NCBI GenBank assembly: GCA_964352625.1
Contig: CAYGSD010000008.1
Coordinates: 1-64,000 of the forward strand
DNA length: 64,000 nucleotides
DNA from: JAAEPI01 sp964352625
Lineage (GTDB): Bacteria; Bacteroidota; Bacteroidia; Cytophagales; Cyclobacteriaceae
Reading direction: 5' to 3'
Shown here: positions 1 through 8,854 of the stretch, one piece after another
Numbering within the stretch: the first letter of the stretch is position 1
How the letters are laid out: every line of letters starts with the position of its first letter
Notes under the pieces: generated by a model
Database searches by the model: none
Told to the model about the DNA's origin: nothing
What the model saw: the letters and a program-made list of their open reading frames with translations, nothing else
Position numbers and translations under genes: made by a program

Positions 1-2071
1 CCCCTATGGCAATACCTGATCCTTTTCTTTCTTGTTTCAGGGTAGGATTGTTTGCGATACCAGCTACGAGCTTTCCAGAATAAGAACCTCCATTATTCTC
101 AACAGCATCTATTTCAATGGTTCCACCGTTCGTGAAAACAGCCCAGCCCGTCAAGTCACCTGTTTCAAAATCACCGTTCTCTGCCACATCAACTGGTTCA
201 CCAACCACGCCTCCATCATCATAGAAGTAAATGTTATCCAGATAAATCGTTCCGCCGCTCGTATTATCCACCATGATTAACTGATCTATAATCGTCAAAT
301 CTGGATTCGTGAAACTCGACAAAGGAATATCAATTGAATTCCATTCTCCAGTGGTAATGGTATTGGGAATTTGTGTCTCATTAGGAGCTGTGCTTCCTGT
401 ACTGATGATACCAAAATTCAAACTTGTGATGTCTGGTGACCATACATCTAAGTGGAGTGTCGTCAATGCCGAAACATCAATTGCTGACGCCAAAGCAATA
501 CCCTGATAGCTCAATGGAGTCCATTGACGGGCAAGGTTGCCGTTCAAATCAACTTCTGTCATTATCGGATCCTGGGGTTGACCCCAGAATGGATCGAAAT
601 CGGTTCCTGAAACATCCGTGTAGCTATCACTGTATATAGAAATTACATCTGCGGCATCAGCCGTTGGATTCATAGGTCCATCAGTCGGCTCGGTTGGTCC
701 ACCAGTACCTCCGTTACCAGATAGTGTTATATTATCAACTAAAATATTAGCTCCCTCGCCAGTCGCTGCTGAAATGGACCCAATTCTAATACTCACTCTA
801 AGCCATGCAGGATTCGACACATCAACGGCATCAGTTCCACTTACAGTCAAGTAACCGGCATCACTAAGCATACTCTCGTCAACATCAATTGTATTCACCC
901 CAGATCCTTGTAATTCCCAAGTCACCTCAACGACTGAATTATTCAAGGCAACTGCACCCAATTTCAAGTCAGCAGAGAATTCAACTTCACTATCTGAAAG
1001 TGAACCTAACGCCCCTCCATCTGCCAAGAATTCCTGCCATATATATGATCTGCCGGCAGCAGGATCACCATCGTTATAACCGGAAAGTTCTAGAGCACCC
1101 TCAGCCGCCCATGAAAATGAAGCCTCTTCGGCATTCGTCGCATCAGCCACTGCTTCCCAACCTGTCACGGATCCAGAAGCATCAAATGACTCAGTGAAAA
1201 GTTCAGCCTGAATAGACTGTGGCTGATACACTCTCACATAGTCGATCTCCATTTCGGCCGTGGTGAAAGAAGGATCAATAGTTCCCCCTGCACCTCCCAT
1301 GGCAATGTTCAAAAGCAGGTATTGAGGATCGGTATAAGGCCAGTTATCGACTGTTCTGGTTCCATACACTGCCTCAGGATTATAAGTGTAATATTCCAGG
1401 TCGTCGACCAAGAATTGGATTTCATCTTCGTCCCAAATCATGGAATAAACATGGAAATCTGTTGTGGATGTGCTTAATGAAAGCGCTCCTTTATTGGAAG
1501 TATTTCCATTGCTAGAAGTAGTGTGAAGTGCACTAGTCACTTCGTTCTTATTGGTGAATTGCTCCATTATATCAATTTCACCTATTGCAGGCCAATTGGT
1601 AGTGCCATGCGTGTCGTTCCAATAGCCCCCTGGTTCATTGATGCCCTGACCGAGCATCCAAATGGCTGGCCATGTGCCGGCTTCAACAGGAAGTTTTGCT
1701 CGTACATCCACTCTTCCATAAGTAAATGCATACTTACTGTTAAGCCTTGCGGAGGTGTACTCTTTGGTCACACCTTGGTCGGTGTAGGATTCCTTGATGG
1801 CTGTAATTTTTAAAGTCCCATCACTAACCACAGAGTTTGCTAACTCATTGGTGTAGTGCTGTACCTCACCATTAAACCAGTTCACTCCATCGGGCAACAG
1901 TGTTTGCCGATACCATTTATCAGTATCAAGCTCGGCCCCATCGAATTCGTCCGACCAAACCAACTCGTACTCCTGCTCTACAGCAGAGTACCCAGTTGCA
2001 GATGCGAACATGCTGAGTGCGCAAAAAAGTACGACACCCACCTTCTTAATATTCAAGTAATTGTTTTTCAT
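1..2071 (-). CDS. Secreted GH16 family beta-glucanase (laminarinase-like) with C-terminal carbohydrate-binding-like domains, 3' end cut by window edge
   Basis: The 690 residues visible start at an ATG at 2071-2069 followed by a hydrophobic signal peptide (about residues 1-29). Residues about 35-280 form a GH16 domain: the catalytic motif EIDIME lies at residues 165-170, so E165 and E170 are the expected nucleophile and acid/base. The family cuts internal beta-1,3 or beta-1,3-1,4 glucan bonds. Two or three beta-sandwich modules follow (about 285-440, 460-620, and one from about 625 starting with an ENGDFETGDLTGW segment typical of CBM4/9-like domains). The reading frame is open through base 2, so the C-terminus, which may carry a type IX sorting domain, is outside the window. 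It is divergent from a periplasmic-propeller regulator that may control it. The substrate (laminarin or another beta-glucan) is inferred from family only. Confidence 0.93.
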   Translation of the reverse strand, partial: MKNNYLNIKKVGVVLFCALSMFASATGYSAVEQEYELVWSDEFDGAELDTDKWYRQTLLPDGVNWFNGEVQHYTNELANSVVSDGTLKITAIKESYTDQGVTKEYTSARLNSKYAFTYGRVDVRAKLPVEAGTWPAIWMLGQGINEPGGYWNDTHGTTNWPAIGEIDIMEQFTNKNEVTSALHTTSSNGNTSNKGALSLSTSTTDFHVYSMIWDEDEIQFLVDDLEYYTYNPEAVYGTRTVDNWPYTDPQYLLLNIAMGGAGGTIDPSFTTAEMEIDYVRVYQPQSIQAELFTESFDASGSVTGWEAVADATNAEEASFSWAAEGALELSGYNDGDPAAGRSYIWQEFLADGGALGSLSDSEVEFSADLKLGAVALNNSVVEVTWELQGSGVNTIDVDESMLSDAGYLTVSGTDAVDVSNPAWLRVSIRIGSISAATGEGANILVDNITLSGNGGTGGPTEPTDGPMNPTADAADVISIYSDSYTDVSGTDFDPFWGQPQDPIMTEVDLNGNLARQWTPLSYQGIALASAIDVSALTTLHLDVWSPDITSLNFGIISTGSTAPNETQIPNTITTGEWNSIDIPLSSFTNPDLTIIDQLIMVDNTSGGTIYLDNIYFYDDGGVVGEPVDVAENGDFETGDLTGWAVFTNGGTIEIDAVENNGGSYSGKLVAGIANNPTLKQERKGSGIAIG

Positions 2072-2168
2072 GCTACTTTGATTGAGATTGAAGCAAAAAG
2101 TGAAGTCAATCACCTTTTATCAAAATCAAATGAACAGTAAGTGACCCACACAAAAGAAAAATGAACCA

Positions 2169-2217
2169 CATCAAAAACTCATCAATGATTTTTTTTCATT
2201 TCATCAAAAACACATCA
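2169..2217. promoter_or_regulatory. Pair of 16-bp direct repeats in the divergent intergenic region, possible regulator sites
   Basis: The 214-bp gap between the GH16 gene and the propeller regulator (2072-2285) contains two near-identical 16-mers, CATCAAAAACtCATCA at 2169-2184 and CATCAAAAACaCATCA at 2202-2217. They are 33 bp apart, about three helical turns. Each is itself a CATCA-N6-CATCA tandem. Position and phasing fit binding sites for a dimeric activator, but no protein can be assigned from sequence alone. I see no convincing TAnnTTTG element for either flanking gene. Confidence 0.4.
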
Positions 2218-2285
2218 TATTTGACAAAAAAGTACATTAATAGGTTAATTAAGGATATAAATAAAACCTTTTCACTTTCCCACTT

Positions 2286-5114
2286 GTGAAGCACACATTT
2301 CTCACTTTACTTATTCTACTTGCTCAACTTGCCTTCTCTGGGTACACGTTTGGACAGGAAATATTATTTCCAAAAACACCACTAAGAATTCATTTTGAGC
2401 CAGAGGAATACAGGGGCGGAAGTCAGAATTGGGATTTTGATCAGGACTCTCTCGGCATATTGCTTGTCGCTAACAATGACGGACTGTTGCAATTCGATGG
2501 AGCCAATTGGGTATCCACGAGAGTACCTGCCTCCACCAAAATCAGGGCGGTGCACGTGGATGAAACCAATAGAGTATTTGTGGGAGGTCAGGGGCAAATC
2601 GGCTTTTTCAATCATTCGCAATCTGGATTTGAGTTTCACTCCTTGCTAGAGCATCTAAGTGGAACAGACAGGGACATTTCAGAGACGTGGAAAATTGTGC
2701 CTCATGAAAACAAGCTTTTCTTTAGCACGCTGGACAAGGTGTTTGTCTTGGAGGATACACTTCTTAAAAAGCTCAATCTCCCAGGCTTGCCTCAACGCTT
2801 ACATGAGCTGAAAGCAAAACTCCTCATTCAAATAGCTAAGGAGGGGATGTTTGAAATAATAGAGGATGGCCTAAAACTCATCGAAGGTTCGGCAGTCATG
2901 AGTCAGGAAATAATGGGGGCCGTAGAACTAGACGATCGAGTCATTTTTTTTAGTATCGACGGGCATGTATATGAGTTTAAGGCTGGTCGTTTTTCAGTGC
3001 TTACCTCCCCTTTAACGGACAATATCATCAACGTAGTGACCAAGCTTAGTAATGGTGATATCGCAGTAGGCACGCAGAATAATGGCCTATTGATCTTGAA
3101 CGATAAGCTTCAATTGAAGCAGCATTTTACTGAGGGTGAAGGCATTAGCAACAGGACCGTCACGGCCCTTCATGAAGATCAGTTCAATAACTTATGGGTA
3201 GGGTTACACAATGGTATAGACTATGTGGAACTTAGCTCACCACTGAACATTGTCACTGAGCAAATTGGCTTTGAAGGAACGGGCTATGCAGCCACATGCT
3301 GGAAGGGGCAAACGTACCTTGGAACGAACAATGGCCTTTTTGTATTGGAAGATGACCGCTACAGGCTTGTAGCTGGAAGTGAGGGTCAGGTGTACAATCT
3401 CTCAATTGTCGAAAACAAATTGATTCTGAATCATCACCGAGGTGCTTTTATTGTAGGTCCACAAGGGCTTACGGAAATACACCCTGTAGGAAGTTGGGTA
3501 TTCATGCCTACACCAATTCCTGACCGATTTGTGGCGGGTAGCTATGATGGAATTCGTTTTTTCACAATGAATCAAGGTGAACTGACCCTTGATTACAAGG
3601 TCGAAGGATTGGATGAATCTTCGAGAGTTATGGCTTTTGAAAATGATTCCGTCTTATGGATGACCCATGGATATAAGGGTGCTTTCAGGATAGTTCTGAA
3701 TAAAGCACTTAGTGAGGTGAAAACAATCAAACGATACGGAGCTAAGGATGGCTTTCCGTCCAATACCCTAATCAACGTGTATAACTTGGGGGGTGCGCAC
3801 GTATTCACCGGAGAAAACGGCCTATACACTTACAACCTTTCTTCCGATCGTTTTGAACCCAATACCTTTCTATCGAGCCTGCTTGGAGAAGAACATGTGA
3901 GTGAAATGGCCAGTACGCCGGAGGGTGACATTTACTACATTCAGGACAGAAAACTGGGTCGCCTTGTGCAAGAGTCTGTCGGTACTTACCGTAAGGAGAC
4001 GCATCTCTTCAACAGGATAAATAAGTATCTCAGCGATGATTTAGAAATAATCTCCATTCTCGATAATCGCAATATTCTTATTGGAAGTAAAGAAGCATTC
4101 ATACACTTTGATCCTGGCGCACATTTCAATATCAACAGTCAGTTCGATGTGGTCGTGCGTGAGATAAAGGTGGCCAAGGGGGATTCTATCAGGTATTTAA
4201 TGCCACAGTCGGATGAGAAACTCAAGATAGCCTACAAGGAGTCCGTTCAGATTCATTTTGCCAGTCCTTATTTTGATGGTTTCGAAGAGCTGGTATATAG
4301 CTATAGGCTATCCCCACTTAATGACAAGTGGTCAGACTGGAGCGCTGAGAATTATAGGGAATTTAATTTTCTTCCATCGGGCAAATACACCTTTGAAGTA
4401 AAAGCGCGCAACGTCTACGGATTGGAGAGTGAGGTTCGTCAGCTTGAATTCTCAGTGCTCGACCCTTGGTATGCCACAGATGTAGCCATCATAGGCTATG
4501 GCTCTATGGCCCTGCTGGGCTTCCTGTTTTTCTCATTATCCCAGAGGAGAAAGCACAATACAGAAAAAGAAGAAATCAAACGGAGCAAAGCGCTGGCGAT
4601 AAAGGAGAAGGATCAAAAAATCACTGAAATCGAAGAAAAGTCCAGACACGAATTGGATGAACTGAGAAATGAGAAACTTAAGACAGAAATAGCCCACAAG
4701 AACAGTCAGCTGACTTCCGTAACCACCCACCTCCTTCAGAAGAACGAGCTGATTCAAGAAATCAAGCGAAAAATAGAACACACTATTGAAAGTGGATTAT
4801 CCAAGGATGAATTGAAAAGGGTGGTGAAAACGATAGACAAAAACCTCTCCGACGATGCATCTTGGGATCAATTTGCCCGGCACTTTGATGAAGTCCATGG
4901 GGATTTCTTAAAGAAACTCTCCAATGACATCAACAAGCTCACCCCACAGGAAACCAAACTGGCCGCCTATCTTAGAATGAACATGACTTCAAAGGAAATA
5001 GCACACCTTATGAATATCTCAGTGAGAGGTGTAGAGTTGGCACGTTATAGACTGAGAAAAAAATTGAAGCTGGATCGTGATCAGAATCTCACCGATTACC
5101 TCCTTCAATACTAA
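2286..5114 (+). CDS. Periplasmic propeller / Y_Y_Y domain sensor with transmembrane helix, coiled coil and LuxR-type HTH
   Basis: 942 aa, starting at a GTG; no in-frame ATG lies near by. Order of parts: signal peptide (1-24), a long repetitive beta-propeller region with Reg_prop-like repeats (NNGLLIL, NNLWVGLHNGI, NNGLFVL; about 30-640), a Y_Y_Y domain (about 655-725, YSYRLSPLNDKWSDW and YTFEVKARN), one membrane helix (about 732-752), a charged coiled coil (about 755-835) and a C-terminal LuxR-type helix-turn-helix (about 884-942, LTPQETKLAAYLR, SKEIAHLMNIS). It lacks the histidine kinase of classic hybrid two-component systems, so it probably senses a glycan or other ligand in the periplasm and acts directly on DNA at the membrane. 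Beside a GH16 gene it is a good candidate for local control of glucan use. Confidence 0.88.
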   Translation: MKHTFLTLLILLAQLAFSGYTFGQEILFPKTPLRIHFEPEEYRGGSQNWDFDQDSLGILLVANNDGLLQFDGANWVSTRVPASTKIRAVHVDETNRVFVGGQGQIGFFNHSQSGFEFHSLLEHLSGTDRDISETWKIVPHENKLFFSTLDKVFVLEDTLLKKLNLPGLPQRLHELKAKLLIQIAKEGMFEIIEDGLKLIEGSAVMSQEIMGAVELDDRVIFFSIDGHVYEFKAGRFSVLTSPLTDNIINVVTKLSNGDIAVGTQNNGLLILNDKLQLKQHFTEGEGISNRTVTALHEDQFNNLWVGLHNGIDYVELSSPLNIVTEQIGFEGTGYAATCWKGQTYLGTNNGLFVLEDDRYRLVAGSEGQVYNLSIVENKLILNHHRGAFIVGPQGLTEIHPVGSWVFMPTPIPDRFVAGSYDGIRFFTMNQGELTLDYKVEGLDESSRVMAFENDSVLWMTHGYKGAFRIVLNKALSEVKTIKRYGAKDGFPSNTLINVYNLGGAHVFTGENGLYTYNLSSDRFEPNTFLSSLLGEEHVSEMASTPEGDIYYIQDRKLGRLVQESVGTYRKETHLFNRINKYLSDDLEIISILDNRNILIGSKEAFIHFDPGAHFNINSQFDVVVREIKVAKGDSIRYLMPQSDEKLKIAYKESVQIHFASPYFDGFEELVYSYRLSPLNDKWSDWSAENYREFNFLPSGKYTFEVKARNVYGLESEVRQLEFSVLDPWYATDVAIIGYGSMALLGFLFFSLSQRRKHNTEKEEIKRSKALAIKEKDQKITEIEEKSRHELDELRNEKLKTEIAHKNSQLTSVTTHLLQKNELIQEIKRKIEHTIESGLSKDELKRVVKTIDKNLSDDASWDQFARHFDEVHGDFLKKLSNDINKLTPQETKLAAYLRMNMTSKEIAHLMNISVRGVELARYRLRKKLKLDRDQNLTDYLLQY

Positions 5115-5142
5115 AAAGGTCTGTCCAAACCCTAAAACTTAT

Positions 5143-5175
5143 TTTGCCAGCATCGCTGGGAATAATCTAATTTCG
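5143..5175 (+). promoter_or_regulatory. Bacteroidota-type promoter of the lacI-family gene
   Basis: TTTG at 5143-5146 and TAATTTCG at 5168-5175 are separated by 21 bp, which fits the -33/-7 consensus of the primary sigma factor of Bacteroidota. Transcription would start near 5181, about 17 nt before the ATG at 5198. Confidence 0.65.
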
Positions 5176-5197
5176 ATGACTTAACTAACTTAACCGA

Positions 5198-6241
5198 ATG
5201 AAGAAGCACACGGTCACCATAAAGGATATAGCTCGGGAGTTGGACATCTCCCCCTCCACCGTTTCTAGAGCACTAAAAGATCATGCTGAAATCAGTAAAG
5301 AAACCAAGGAAGCTGTCAACAGAGTAGCTAAGGAGCTTAACTATCAGCCAAACTCACTTGCCCTAAGCTTGCGGTATAGCAAGTCGCATACGATAGGCAT
5401 TGTAGTTCCTGAAATTGTGCACTTCTTTTTTTCCACTGTCATCAGCGGCATAGAGGATGTGGCACACGCCGAAGGGTACAACATTATTATTACTCAATCG
5501 AATGATTCCTTCGAGAGGGAAGCATCCAACCTTCAAACCCTCTTCAATAACCGAGTGGATGGGATATTAATATCTATCTCAGAAGAAACACGATCGAGCG
5601 AACACCTGGAGGGATTGCTCCAAAGAGGAATTCCTATAGTATGCTTTGACAGAAATGTGGAAGACCTGGATGTAAGTAAAGTTGTGGTGGATGACTTCTC
5701 AGGTGGTTATCAAGCTACTGAGCATCTGATAAAGCAAGGCTATAAGAAAATCGCTCATTTAGCCGGACCTGAAAGCCTTGTACTGACAAGGGAGCGCCAT
5801 GATGGATACAAAAAAGCTCTTGAGGACAATGGAATCAAGTATGATAAAAACATTGTTTTGTATGGCTACATTTCCGAAGAAAGGCCGGCTAGAGATGCGA
5901 TGAAGAAACTAATTAAGGACCAAAAACCTGACGCTGTTTTTGCAGCCAGTGATGTTTCGGCCATGGGAGCCATGAATGCTGCCACAGGACTTGGCATGAA
6001 AGTGCCAGATGACTTTGGTGTAGTTGGTTTCAGCAATTGGCAGTTCACGTCCATTACTCACCCGTCCATTTCCACTATCGAGCAGCGAGGGTTTGAAATG
6101 GGACAAAAATCCGCTGAACTTCTGATCAAGGAGCTCAATTCAGAGGAAGAAACCTTCCTTGATTCTGAAACAATTAAACTAACAACCCGCTTGATTCACC
6201 GAGAATCATCAAACAAAAAAGGAGATAAGTTGAAAGACTAA
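5198..6241 (+). CDS. LacI family transcriptional regulator
   Basis: 347 aa. Residues 1-55 form the LacI helix-turn-helix plus hinge (VTIKDIARELDISPSTVSRAL, then NYQPNSLALSLR). Residues about 60-335 form the periplasmic-binding-protein-like sensor and dimer domain (HTIGIVVPEI, GVVGFSNWQF). Such proteins bind a palindromic operator and respond to a sugar or sugar phosphate. It has its own promoter, and the downstream GH31 alpha-glucosidase gene on the same strand starts 96 bp after the stop, again with its own -7 element, so it may repress or activate that gene. The effector cannot be read from the sequence. Confidence 0.95.
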   Translation: MKKHTVTIKDIARELDISPSTVSRALKDHAEISKETKEAVNRVAKELNYQPNSLALSLRYSKSHTIGIVVPEIVHFFFSTVISGIEDVAHAEGYNIIITQSNDSFEREASNLQTLFNNRVDGILISISEETRSSEHLEGLLQRGIPIVCFDRNVEDLDVSKVVVDDFSGGYQATEHLIKQGYKKIAHLAGPESLVLTRERHDGYKKALEDNGIKYDKNIVLYGYISEERPARDAMKKLIKDQKPDAVFAASDVSAMGAMNAATGLGMKVPDDFGVVGFSNWQFTSITHPSISTIEQRGFEMGQKSAELLIKELNSEEETFLDSETIKLTTRLIHRESSNKKGDKLKD

Positions 6242-6306
6242 TCCATTTCAATCGTTTACGGCGTTTTTTATAACATTTAAGGGCAATTCCAGCTTCCTTA
6301 TTGATT

Positions 6307-6314
6307 TAGCTTTG
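6307..6314 (+). promoter_or_regulatory. -7 promoter element of the GH31 gene
   Basis: TAGCTTTG matches TAnnTTTG and lies 23 bp before the ATG at 6338. No clear TTTG is seen at the -33 position, which would allow dependence on an activator. Confidence 0.5.
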
Positions 6315-6337
6315 TGTACCACCAACTCTAAACTTAC

Positions 6338-8758
6338 ATGTCTCAGGCAGCTGCTCAAAAGCAAAAGATTAACGATTTAGGAGCCGTTCTTAGCTACGAA
6401 GAAATTGAATTCGGCATAGAAGGGAGCCTCGAAAACGGCCAATTTAAGGTCACAAGCTACAATCCTAAAGTGATTCGAGTGCAGCTATCAGGCAATCCAG
6501 ACTATGATACCAACCCGTACTCCGTGATCGCTAATCCCAGCAGCAATTTTTCTCAGATATCTGCAGGAGATGATGCCATTCAACTGAAGACAAATGATCT
6601 GATTGTCAAAATTCAAAAAAAAACCATCCGTTTGAGCTTTTTCACCAAAGATGGCGACATGCTTTCTGATGATGATGAAGGGTTAGGGATTTCTCAACAG
6701 GGAGACAAACTAACGCTCTACCGTACCCTCCAGGAAGGTGAGCGTTTTCTTGGAATGGGCGAAAAAACCGGCCATTTGGATCGTCGTGGCTCAGGCTTTC
6801 AAAACTGGAACACGGACAGGTTTGGGTACGGATCAGACCAAGATCCGCTGTACGCTTCGATTCCCTTCTTCATTGGCATTCATCACGGACTCGTTTATGG
6901 AATTTACCTTGACAACAGCCATATGTCTGGCTTTAACTTCGGAGCGTCCAATAATCGATTCTCTAGTATTTCTGTAGATGGAGGTGACTTGGACTATTAT
7001 TTCATTCATGGCGATTCGGTTCAGGAAGTCATTACTGAATACACGAATCTCACTGGCCGAATTCCCCTCCCTCCAGTCTGGAGTGTTGGATATCAGCAGT
7101 GTCGATATAGCTATTATCCGCAAAATGAAGTACTGCGAGTGGCCGGAAAATTTAGAGATCAAAAAATCCCCGCGGACGTGATCGTGCTTGACATTCATTA
7201 CATGGAGAAGTTCAAAATCTTCTCGTGGGATGGCGAGCGTTTCCCAAATCCGGAAGCAATGATCAAAACGCTGAAAGAAAGAGGGTTCGAAGTAGTAGTC
7301 ATTTGCGATCCGGGAATAAAAGTCGAAGAGGGGTATGATCCGTACGATTCAGGCTTGAAAGAAGATGTTTTCATTAAATACCCAGACGGCACTCACTATA
7401 CGGGTGCTGTTTGGCCGGGCTGGTGCCACTTCCCTGATTTCACTTCAGAGAATGGTCGAAAATGGTGGAAAGCTAAAATGAAATCCTACACCGATCTTGG
7501 GATTAAGGGGTACTGGAACGACATGAACGAGATTGCCAGCTGGGGAAATATGATGCCCAACAATATCCTATTTGATTTTGATGGCAAGGAAGAAACAACA
7601 CTCAAAGCGCGCAATATCTACGGCTATCAGATGGCTAGGGCCACATATGAAGCAGCCAAAGAATTGACGAAGGAACGGCCATTCAACCTTACACGAGCCG
7701 GATTTGCCGGACTCCAGCGATACACTGCACTTTGGACAGGAGACAATGTATCAAGTGATGAACACATGATGTTAGCCGTGAGAATGGTGCTAAATCTTGG
7801 CATGTCCGGAGTAGCATTTGCTGGCTGTGATATTGGCGGATTTGTTGGCAATGCCAACGGACAATTATTCGCTCGCTGGATGCAAATTGGAGCCTTTTCA
7901 CCTTTCTTCAGGAGCCACACCATGATCAATAGCAACTCAGCTGAGCCTTGGTCTTTCGGAGAGGAAGTGGAAGAAATCTCCACCAACTTCATGCGATTGA
8001 GGTACAAATTGCTCCCCTACTTGTATCAGGCTTTTTATCAAGCATCCATTGATGGGACACCCGTGAATCGTTCCCTTGCTCTTGATTACACATTTGATGA
8101 TCGTGTGTATGATCACCAATTTGAAAATCAATTTCTTTTCGGGACGAGCATTTTAGTCTGTCCGGTGGAGAGTCATAAAAATATCGCTAAGGTCTTTCTT
8201 CCTGAAGGACAGTGGTATTATTTGTACACTGGAAAATTGTTTGAGGGCAATCAGGAAATGTTCGTTGAGTGCGGGATCGAGCAGCTGCCAGTTTATGTAA
8301 AAGCGTCATCAATCGTCACCACCTATCCGGAAATTGGTCAGCACACCAGAGCCATTGGGTCTGTCCTTGAGCTTCATGTTTATCATGGAAGTGAAAATGC
8401 CACAATCACTTATTATGAAGATGACGGCACCACGTTTGATTTTGAAAATGGTGGGTATCATAAAAGAACGATCAGTTACAATCCTGAAAAAGGACAGATC
8501 AATTTGAGCGAAGTGGAAGGAAATTACTCTTCTAAAATAAAAAAGCTTCATGTGCGAATGCATGGATTGGATGTTGACTCAGCAAGTTCTAATGGAAAAA
8601 AACTAGAGGTGACCAAAGAGGATTTTCAATTTATTGCCCCTATTTCCAACTTCGATCCGATGGTTACTCCAGATGACAGTCTTCATCCTCGAAATCACGA
8701 TTTACCGACTTTCGAAACTGAATATTCCACTGAGAAAATGACAATCAAACTCAGTTAA
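6338..8758 (+). CDS. GH31 family alpha-glucosidase
   Basis: 806 aa with no signal peptide, so probably cytoplasmic. The N-terminal beta-sandwich (about 1-230, with ERFLGMGEKTG and RRGSGFQNWNTD) precedes a TIM barrel. The GH31 nucleophile is D395 in GYWNDMNEIASW and the acid/base is D469 in WTGDN; a GVAFAGCDIGGF segment follows. The C-terminal beta domains and a DUF5110-like segment carry TYYEDDGTTFDF. The family releases alpha-linked glucose from the non-reducing end of maltose, oligosaccharides or related substrates. It follows the LacI gene and may be its target. It is odd that an alpha-glucosidase sits with a beta-glucanase: the locus may be only loosely grouped, or specificity may differ from the family norm. 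Confidence 0.95.
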   Translation: MSQAAAQKQKINDLGAVLSYEEIEFGIEGSLENGQFKVTSYNPKVIRVQLSGNPDYDTNPYSVIANPSSNFSQISAGDDAIQLKTNDLIVKIQKKTIRLSFFTKDGDMLSDDDEGLGISQQGDKLTLYRTLQEGERFLGMGEKTGHLDRRGSGFQNWNTDRFGYGSDQDPLYASIPFFIGIHHGLVYGIYLDNSHMSGFNFGASNNRFSSISVDGGDLDYYFIHGDSVQEVITEYTNLTGRIPLPPVWSVGYQQCRYSYYPQNEVLRVAGKFRDQKIPADVIVLDIHYMEKFKIFSWDGERFPNPEAMIKTLKERGFEVVVICDPGIKVEEGYDPYDSGLKEDVFIKYPDGTHYTGAVWPGWCHFPDFTSENGRKWWKAKMKSYTDLGIKGYWNDMNEIASWGNMMPNNILFDFDGKEETTLKARNIYGYQMARATYEAAKELTKERPFNLTRAGFAGLQRYTALWTGDNVSSDEHMMLAVRMVLNLGMSGVAFAGCDIGGFVGNANGQLFARWMQIGAFSPFFRSHTMINSNSAEPWSFGEEVEEISTNFMRLRYKLLPYLYQAFYQASIDGTPVNRSLALDYTFDDRVYDHQFENQFLFGTSILVCPVESHKNIAKVFLPEGQWYYLYTGKLFEGNQEMFVECGIEQLPVYVKASSIVTTYPEIGQHTRAIGSVLELHVYHGSENATITYYEDDGTTFDFENGGYHKRTISYNPEKGQINLSEVEGNYSSKIKKLHVRMHGLDVDSASSNGKKLEVTKEDFQFIAPISNFDPMVTPDDSLHPRNHDLPTFETEYSTEKMTIKLS

Positions 8759-8810
8759 TGTTTCATTTGACTAGTCCACATTTTTGTTCGCATCTTTCGA
8801 TGGGATTAAA

Positions 8811-8818
8811 TACCTTTG
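8811..8818 (+). promoter_or_regulatory. -7 promoter element of prs
   Basis: TACCTTTG matches TAnnTTTG exactly. A TTTTTG run lies upstream at 8781-8786, at a longer than usual spacing of 24 bp. The element overlaps the longest possible reading frame of prs and so decides for the downstream ATG at 8855. Confidence 0.6.
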
Positions 8819-8854
8819 CAGCCCTTTAGGAAACCCTTGGAACAGCACAACGAA

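Noticed and set aside
2169..2217. CRISPR-like repeat pair
   Set aside because: Only two short copies, 17-bp gap between them, AT-rich, and no cas genes; a regulator site is more likely.
8816..8854. N-terminal extension of prs beginning at a TTG (8816)
   Set aside because: The codon lies inside the TACCTTTG promoter element, and the protein aligns to family length from the ATG at 8855.
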